From a virus: a DNA stretch of 20,626 nucleotides. The DNA is taken from positions 1 to 20,626 of IMG/VR virus record IMGVR_UViG_3300025674_000502, one strand, 5' to 3'. A program made the translations under genes and the position numbers. The notes below the pieces were generated by a model. It was not told where the DNA came from. It was given only the letters and a program-made list of their open reading frames with translations, and ran no database searches. Numbering within the stretch: position 1 is the stretch's first letter; every line of letters starts with the position of its first letter. Below are positions 15,934 to 20,626 of this stretch, in pieces.

Positions 15934-17415
15934 CTAATTTATAAATTGTGTCTTACTTAAGAACTCTCTTGTTTTTGTGGTTAATGTTAAAATATCATCG
16001 CCACTCTTTCTAAATTTTTTAAATAAATCAGTTATATTATCAGAAATAAATTGAGTTCTTTGTGTTGTTGTAGGAGATGTTGTTACTCTTTTATTCCCCT
16101 CACCACCAATGGTTATTTCGTCAAACTTTATTGTTTTCTTTTTTGTTACTGTTTTTATTCTACCATTTATTAATCTTGGAGGGTTTCTTACTTTTATAGT
16201 CTGACCACCAACAAATTTAGTAACCTTCTTTGGACCTACTGGTGTATCAATAGTTTCAGTTATTGGAACACCATTAATATTAATAGTTCTTTCTCCTGCA
16301 GGAACTAATCTTGATGGTTGTCTAAAACTTTCTGTAAATGAAATTTCTTTATCTGGTAACTGTATATTAATTTCTGGTAGAACGTGCTTATGATCTAAGA
16401 ATTCTTCTAAAAATTCACTTGTTGTGTTAACAAATTCATCAATAGAATCTATAAGTTCACTTATTTTTTCATTAAGTTCTGTTTGATATTCTTCTAACTT
16501 TTCACCTAATACCTCTCTATATAGTTCTCTCTGAGAATCTTCTGAGTTGGTTATATTATAAATTTCTTCAGCTATATTAGCTATGAAATTCTTAGGTGTA
16601 GAGTCTATATTTACAGGAACATTTTGAAAACTTCCATCGGAAAACGGACCTTCTGTTCTAATTTCAACATTTGTTTTCTTTCTAATAGTCCCTATGTCTT
16701 TTAATTCACCTCTCATATGAAGAGTTTTAGTTCTTGTTTTGCCAATAGTAGCTATATTATCACTATTTTTATACTTTCTGCTTTCTAATAAACCAAGTTC
16801 TAAAACACCCAACCTACGATTACTATTAGGGTCGAAAGAGTGTCTTATAAAAGTTCCACTTCTACCCTGTTGTATTACGTCACCCAAAAAAGCTGGAATA
16901 ACATATGTGTTAAGTGCATTATTAGGTTGTAAAGAGTTTTTTGTTCTATTGAGTTGATCAACAGAAAAATCAAACCCATAACGTAAATTACTGTTAGTAT
17001 CTCTAGCATAATCTCTTGCTAAATACTTACTAACCTTACTACTATCATTTATTCTGCCAATCCAATATCCACTTGAATTAACAGAAGTATTTTCTCTAAT
17101 AACTAATATTTCTTCTCCAACCTCTGGTATGCTTATATTATGTATACTCATTAGAGGTTTATACCAACTATATAAAGCTATTGTAGGATCTTCACCAAAC
17201 GATTGTGAGTCTTCCCCTATAATAGCTGCTTTTATACTATAAGGAGGCTTTCTTAAACTATATAAAGAATCATCACTTATATCTCTATTAACATCTATAA
17301 CTATAGCTCTTTTTATTAGTTCATAATTAGCACTATTAACACCAGAAGATTGTTCAAACAAACTTCTTTGTACTATTTTACCTGTGTTAAATATATCACC
17401 TATAGCTTCAGACAT
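15934..17415 (-). CDS. gp5: Baseplate hub/spike protein, gp5-like OB-fold type without lysozyme domain (493 aa)
   Basis: The N-terminal 200 residues carry an OB-fold-like region ('GDIFNTGKIVQRSLF', 'VDVNRD', 'IPEVGEEILVIREN' at 96-109). The hallmark 'FLGDVIQQGRSGTFIRHS' (176-193) is close to the GDV-x-x-QGR-x-G-x-S-I-R motif that I recall from hub proteins of marine T4-like phages. A long coiled-coil segment (about 290-345) and a beta-rich C-terminus (about 350-470) full of short repeating strands follow; the latter could be the trimeric spike. T4 gp5 has 575 residues, including a lysozyme domain; none is visible here, so cell-wall penetration must rely on another protein or be mechanical. 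Start: ATG (17413-17415), in TAATG with the preceding stop. Stop: TAG. Confidence 0.85.
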   Translation of the reverse strand: MSEAIGDIFNTGKIVQRSLFEQSSGVNSANYELIKRAIVIDVNRDISDDSLYSLRKPPYSIKAAIIGEDSQSFGEDPTIALYSWYKPLMSIHNISIPEVGEEILVIRENTSVNSSGYWIGRINDSSKVSKYLARDYARDTNSNLRYGFDFSVDQLNRTKNSLQPNNALNTYVIPAFLGDVIQQGRSGTFIRHSFDPNSNRRLGVLELGLLESRKYKNSDNIATIGKTRTKTLHMRGELKDIGTIRKKTNVEIRTEGPFSDGSFQNVPVNIDSTPKNFIANIAEEIYNITNSEDSQRELYREVLGEKLEEYQTELNEKISELIDSIDEFVNTTSEFLEEFLDHKHVLPEINIQLPDKEISFTESFRQPSRLVPAGERTININGVPITETIDTPVGPKKVTKFVGGQTIKVRNPPRLINGRIKTVTKKKTIKFDEITIGGEGNKRVTTSPTTTQRTQFISDNITDLFKKFRKSGDDILTLTTKTREFLSKTQFIN

Positions 17416-17600
17416 TATTTATCTTCTATATTAATGTTTCTTCTTATTAACTCTTTTTTTGTTAATTCTATTTTCTTTTCTTTTTCCGCCATCATTTTTA
17501 CATAATCTTGGAAAACAATTAAACACTTATCATATGACTCAAGCATTGATATATAATTACTTATTATTTCATCATTACTTAATTCTTCAATACTTTCCAT
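17415..17600 (-). CDS. Small helical protein of unknown function (61 aa)
   Basis: This protein is almost entirely predicted helix, with charged heptads ('MAEKEKKIELTKKELIRRN'), an acidic N-terminus 'MESIEELSNDEI' and a hydrophobic middle 'CLIVFQDYVKMM'. It has no recognisable family. It is real by position: its ATG (17598-17600) and stop (17415-17417) each form TAATG joins with the late sigma gene upstream and the gp5-like gene downstream, so it is very probably co-translated. Being directly next to a late sigma factor raises the possibility of a transcription co-factor. It does not resemble T4 gp33, and no C-terminal clamp-binding motif is seen. An assembly chaperone for the hub is equally possible. 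Confidence 0.7.
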   Translation of the reverse strand: MESIEELSNDEIISNYISMLESYDKCLIVFQDYVKMMAEKEKKIELTKKELIRRNINIEDK

Positions 17601-18259
17601 TATATATCCACAAAATCCTTTTTAATAAAGCCATATATATCTTTTATCTTATTTATAGATTTTGTTATTTTTCTGCTTGGTAAATCAGTAGCTTCTCTTA
17701 TGTATACGTATAATTGTTTTTTATTACCAACATACACCTTATCATAACTATTTAATAGTTCTATTATAATACCTAAAACTTTTTTATCATCATTATTTAA
17801 GTTAGAATTACAATGTACTTGATCAATAAATTCATCTTTTAATAAATCTATAAAAAAACAATTATTTTCTTCTACAACTTTATCTTCGTAAAATCCAAGA
17901 CTTAAATCTGAGACAATTAAATCATTATTGTCTTCATCTATAAATACCCTTTTCTTATAAGAATTTGATTGTTGTATTAACCAATTCTTGACTATTGTTC
18001 CAAAATAAGAATATGATTTTTTATTTCTAGTAACATCATACTTAGCTAATTTCTCATATAAATGTGTTATAGCTTCATGTTGTATAGCGTTAAAATCATA
18101 TAAGGTTCTATTAAAATTAAATGTGTAATATATATTTTCTACTAATTGTTTAAAAGCTGGTTGAATTATTTTATAATATATAACGTGCTTATCTTCTATA
18201 TCGTCCGTCATATTAAAATTTATAATAGCTTCCTCTTCTTCTTTACCCCAATATTTCAT
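17600..18259 (-). CDS. gp55: T4 gp55-type late sigma factor (219 aa)
   Basis: This protein directs host RNA polymerase to phage late promoters. The sequence matches the gp55 sigma-region-2-like core: 'VIYYKIIQPAFKQLVENIYY', 'TFNFNRTLYDFNAIQHEAIT', 'HLYEKLAKYDVTRNKKSYSY', 'FGTIVKNWLIQQSNSYKKR' (residues about 26-104). An acidic, linker-rich C-terminal half follows. The length (219) is near T4 gp55 (185). The start is the ATG at 18257-18259 (MKYWGKEEEE): AAGGAG lies 5 nt upstream. An in-frame GTG two codons further upstream lies at the edge of that site and is too close to it. The gene is in the baseplate operon, with the hub-like gene 58 nt upstream. I do not see the terminal clamp-binding motif of T4 gp55 (S-L-D-F-L) at the C-terminus ('GFIKKDFVDI'). 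Confidence 0.85.
   Translation of the reverse strand: MKYWGKEEEEAIINFNMTDDIEDKHVIYYKIIQPAFKQLVENIYYTFNFNRTLYDFNAIQHEAITHLYEKLAKYDVTRNKKSYSYFGTIVKNWLIQQSNSYKKRVFIDEDNNDLIVSDLSLGFYEDKVVEENNCFFIDLLKDEFIDQVHCNSNLNNDDKKVLGIIIELLNSYDKVYVGNKKQLYVYIREATDLPSRKITKSINKIKDIYGFIKKDFVDI
17650..17657 (-). promoter_or_regulatory. Candidate T4-type late promoter octamer TATAAATA
   Basis: The minus strand reads TATAAATA, the T4 late promoter consensus, about 50 bases before the start of the 61-residue gene and inside the 3' end of the late sigma gene. The position would suit transcription of the 61-residue gene and the gp5-gp25-gp6 block. In DNA this AT-rich about four or five such octamers per strand are expected by chance in 20 kb, so this is only a candidate. 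Confidence 0.2.
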
Positions 18260-18317
18260 AAACACTCCTTATTTTTATACCTAAATGTTTAATAAAATAT
18301 ATTATAATATTAATCTT
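18260..18317 (-). promoter_or_regulatory. AT-only leader before the late sigma gene, with AAGGAG ribosome-binding site
   Basis: This 58-nt gap is the second longest in the window and consists almost only of A and T. Read on the minus strand it contains TATAATATAT, then GGTATAAAAATA, then AAGGAG five bases before the ATG. An imperfect AT-only inverted repeat (about 18289-18313) is too weak for a terminator call. A promoter for the late sigma gene is plausible, but no -35 element is evident. The Shine-Dalgarno sequence is what fixes the start at 18259. Confidence 0.4.
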
Positions 18318-20626
18318 TTAAAAAATTCCGAAAATTTCATTGCCCTCCGAATCATAAAAAGGACCAGCAAATGGATTACCTACACCTTTCTCAATAAACA
18401 TTTTTTGAGGAGGTTTTGTATTAGTATATCTAGCAAAAACAAGATCTATTGGGTTTGGTAATGGTTGTCCTAAACTATTAGTATCGGAAATAGTTTCACC
18501 TTCAGCTGCTGACGCCTCATCATCATTTGTTGTTGTAGATATATTTCTTAAAGTATTGTTTACTGATGATGGATTGTTTTGAAAAGGACTATGTAGTTTT
18601 AAATTCAAAACAGTAGAAAAAGAACCCGGACTTATTGTTTCCCTAATAGAATTAACCATATAAACACCACCAGTTTGTGATAGAAAATTATTAACAATAA
18701 TTGGATCTAACAAATATATTCCAGTTATACCGTGAATAGTAGCATCAATATTGAAAAGAAAATTGAGTAACAAATCTGACACAAAAGTAGTTTGGTTTGG
18801 ATTATTAATAGCTGCACTTAAAAATCCAGTAAAAATTTCTGGACTGCTTAATAGTAATGTAGTAATATCGTTGTTGATTTGATCTGTATACTCAGAACTA
18901 TCATTTGCAAAAAACTCTTCTATCTTTGATATTCTTTCATTAATATCTCCACCTTCACTAACTATAGAATCAAATAAATCTCCCTTACCTGATCTAGCAC
19001 TTGATAAAATCATTTCTAAAAAATCAACATCACCATTATTGTTATTTATTATATCTCTCAATGAAATTTGTCTTAATCCAAAACTAGTTGGCATTCTAAA
19101 AGCTGCATAAGTTAGTGGATCTATTTTAGATGCTACATTAAAAGATTCAACTAATGAATTTTTTTCTCCAAAATTCAAAGATATGGTTTTATTCTGGTTA
19201 TTATCCAAACCTTCAGTTATATAGTCGCCAGAAGAATAGCTTGATGAAATTTGTTTAACCACACCACCATAATCTTTTGATGCTATATAAACCTCATAAG
19301 CCCCATCTTTATTAGGTCTTAATCTGTACGCTAATTGTATTCTGGGTGCTGATTTCATAATACCAGAATTTGCAGAAGCTAATACATCTTTAAGTAAATT
19401 AATTACTGATGTGTTAGAAACATTTTTGTTCATTAAAAAATTATCAACTGTCTTATAATCAATAGGTAAATCAAAAGTAGTTTTTACATCATTAAATAAA
19501 TTAACACTTATTTGTTTTCCTTGTAAATCTAATGTTTTTACTTTAAAATTAAGATTTCTAATATCGTTTCTTATTTCTTCTGGCACTTTTTCATAAAAAA
19601 ACCTTAATTCTGTTCCTGCATCAGGTGTTTCATTTACCGTACTTGCTATTGCTTCTAAAACCGCACCTAAATAATAACCTACAGGAGTTTTATCTTCTTC
19701 TATAACTTTTACTTCTTCAACAGCATCACTAACATCTATATTTAATTCACCAACACCTTGTCTTGTTAAATTTGCAGTATTACTTAAATCTATATCATAA
19801 AATGTTGATTGGGTAAAATTCAAAGCATCTTGTCTTTTAACATCACCTATTTCATATTTAATGTTTTCTGACCCCCTATCATCACCGGCGCGCCCAGCAC
19901 CTATATTTTGAAACTCCTTATTTCCAAAAAGAGCTACACTTCTTGTGTTAACATCATATGAATCTATTATTTGTCTAAAATATTCTTTTTCTTCACTACT
20001 TATTATTCTTCCTTTACCGTCTGGATTCCAACTTAATAATAATTCAATATAATCATTGTTATTTAGTCTTTCTCTTCCTCTGGAGTTACCTCTTTGTCTT
20101 TGATTATAAGTGTCTCTCGGTAAAGAAAAAACCCTTTTAGATATATCGCCATCATCATCAGAATTACTTGTAACATAATTTGCCCATTCTATTATATCAA
20201 GTCTAACGTTTTCTTTCACCTCTTCAAACCATCCACTTTGAGCTGTTTCAAACTCTTCATCGAGTCCAAAATTTGATCGTATCGGATACTGTGGTAAGGG
20301 AGGGATTAATTGATTTATATTATATTTCGGATTATCAGATGCAGGCGCGCTTGTATCCCCGTTTTCTTGACCTTGATCTGGATCAGAACTATTGTTTTGA
20401 GAACTGGTTTCTTGCGCTGATAATAAAACACTTCCTCTGTTTTTTATTTTTGCTTTAAAGTTATCAATTTTATCTTCTTCTTCATTTTCAAATATAGTTT
20501 CTTTATTTAATCTATAAAAACTATCTTTATTTACAACATTATTTAAATGTTCCTGTCCATATATTACATTTTCTCTTTTAGAGTTTAAAAACTTTTCAAA
20601 TTGATTTGAAGTTATAGCTATAGGTT
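18318..20626 (-). CDS. Large virion structural protein, possible baseplate hub (at least 768 residues, N-terminus beyond the right edge)
   Basis: The frame is open from the stop at 18318-18320 all the way to the right edge, so the true N-terminus is outside the window. The GTG at 20217-20219 is an internal Val codon, not a start. Upstream of it the protein continues through 'PIAITSNQFEKFLNSKRENV', a Lys/Glu-rich helix, a Ser/Asn/Gln/Asp-rich linker (about 20334-20405), a Pro-containing stretch 'NQLIPPLPQYPIRSNFG', then 'FETAQSGWFEEVKENVRLDI'. The C-terminal region contains 'GVYMVNSIRETISPGSFSTV' followed by 'LNLKLHSPF'. This pattern resembles the 'Y-x-V-x-x-x-x-H-x-I-x-x-G-x-F-x-T-x-L-x-L' closing strand of gpD/gp27-type hubs. 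The likely role, from position before gp5, is a baseplate hub component; other structural roles are possible. Confidence 0.8.
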   Translation of the reverse strand, partial: PIAITSNQFEKFLNSKRENVIYGQEHLNNVVNKDSFYRLNKETIFENEEEDKIDNFKAKIKNRGSVLLSAQETSSQNNSSDPDQGQENGDTSAPASDNPKYNINQLIPPLPQYPIRSNFGLDEEFETAQSGWFEEVKENVRLDIIEWANYVTSNSDDDGDISKRVFSLPRDTYNQRQRGNSRGRERLNNNDYIELLLSWNPDGKGRIISSEEKEYFRQIIDSYDVNTRSVALFGNKEFQNIGAGRAGDDRGSENIKYEIGDVKRQDALNFTQSTFYDIDLSNTANLTRQGVGELNIDVSDAVEEVKVIEEDKTPVGYYLGAVLEAIASTVNETPDAGTELRFFYEKVPEEIRNDIRNLNFKVKTLDLQGKQISVNLFNDVKTTFDLPIDYKTVDNFLMNKNVSNTSVINLLKDVLASANSGIMKSAPRIQLAYRLRPNKDGAYEVYIASKDYGGVVKQISSSYSSGDYITEGLDNNQNKTISLNFGEKNSLVESFNVASKIDPLTYAAFRMPTSFGLRQISLRDIINNNNGDVDFLEMILSSARSGKGDLFDSIVSEGGDINERISKIEEFFANDSSEYTDQINNDITTLLLSSPEIFTGFLSAAINNPNQTTFVSDLLLNFLFNIDATIHGITGIYLLDPIIVNNFLSQTGGVYMVNSIRETISPGSFSTVLNLKLHSPFQNNPSSVNNTLRNISTTTNDDEASAAEGETISDTNSLGQPLPNPIDLVFARYTNTKPPQKMFIEKGVGNPFAGPFYDSEGNEIFGIF

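Noticed and set aside
17415-17600. Calling the 61-residue protein gp33 (late co-activator)
   Set aside because: The position next to gp55 is suggestive, but length and sequence do not resemble T4 gp33 and the terminal clamp-binding motif is missing.
18260-18265. GTG two codons upstream as the start of the late sigma gene
   Set aside because: It lies at the edge of the AAGGAG site, with no room for the ribosome; the ATG at 18257-18259 has correct spacing.
18289-18313. AT-only inverted repeat as a transcription terminator
   Set aside because: It has no G:C pairs and several mismatches; such a stem would be too weak for a terminator.
20217-20219. GTG as the start of the hub-like gene
   Set aside because: The frame is open upstream to the window edge with protein-like sequence and there is no ribosome-binding site before this codon.
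1-20626. Prophage or bacterial tailocin instead of a virulent phage
   Set aside because: A gp55-type late sigma factor points to a T4-like lytic phage, and no bacterial gene, integrase or attachment site is seen, although the window cannot exclude it fully.

Overview
The window looks like part of the late structural region of an AT-rich, T4-like contractile-tailed phage (myovirus), probably marine. The reasons are recognisable T4/P2-type baseplate genes, a T4 gp55-type late sigma factor, and several large glycan-binding-like (LamG fold) structural proteins of the kind seen in marine T4-like phages. The host cannot be determined. Everything I can support is on the minus strand and is very tightly packed: gaps are usually 2-14 nt, several joins are TAATG, and no gap reaches 100 nt. 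I see no tRNA, CRISPR array, insertion sequence or integrase. Genes are described here in transcription order, from high to low coordinates.

Baseplate hub and core (20626 to 13650). A large protein of at least 768 residues enters from the right edge; it is possibly the hub. After a 58-nt AT-only gap come the late sigma factor (gp55 family), a 60-residue-class helical protein, the gp5-like spike/hub protein without a visible lysozyme domain, the gp25-like sheath initiator and the gp6 / baseplate-J wedge protein. The order spike - gp25 - gp6 - (insert) - tail-protein-I - fibres matches P2 genes V-W-J-I-H.

Insert and wedge (13650 to 8649). A small HNH nuclease overlaps gp6 and the next gene. 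It is followed by a DNRLRE-type structural protein and a 1088-residue protein. The latter carries a tail-protein-I / gp7-like segment with a LamG-like domain directly after it.

Adhesin/fibre region (8636 to 264). A SAM-methyltransferase-like protein with a perfect three-copy acidic repeat comes first. After a 64-nt AT-rich gap come a tail-collar-like protein with a TTG start, three paralogues sharing a C-terminal module, and two more LamG proteins. One of the three paralogues carries a roughly 450-residue LamG insertion. A lysine-rich partial gene leaves the window at the left edge.

Working model (inference): one baseplate transcription unit builds the hub and wedges. The downstream genes form a modular array of distal glycan-binding proteins in which a conserved anchor module is reused with different or inserted recognition domains. 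The late sigma factor sits inside the operon it would be expected to activate, which would allow positive feedback.
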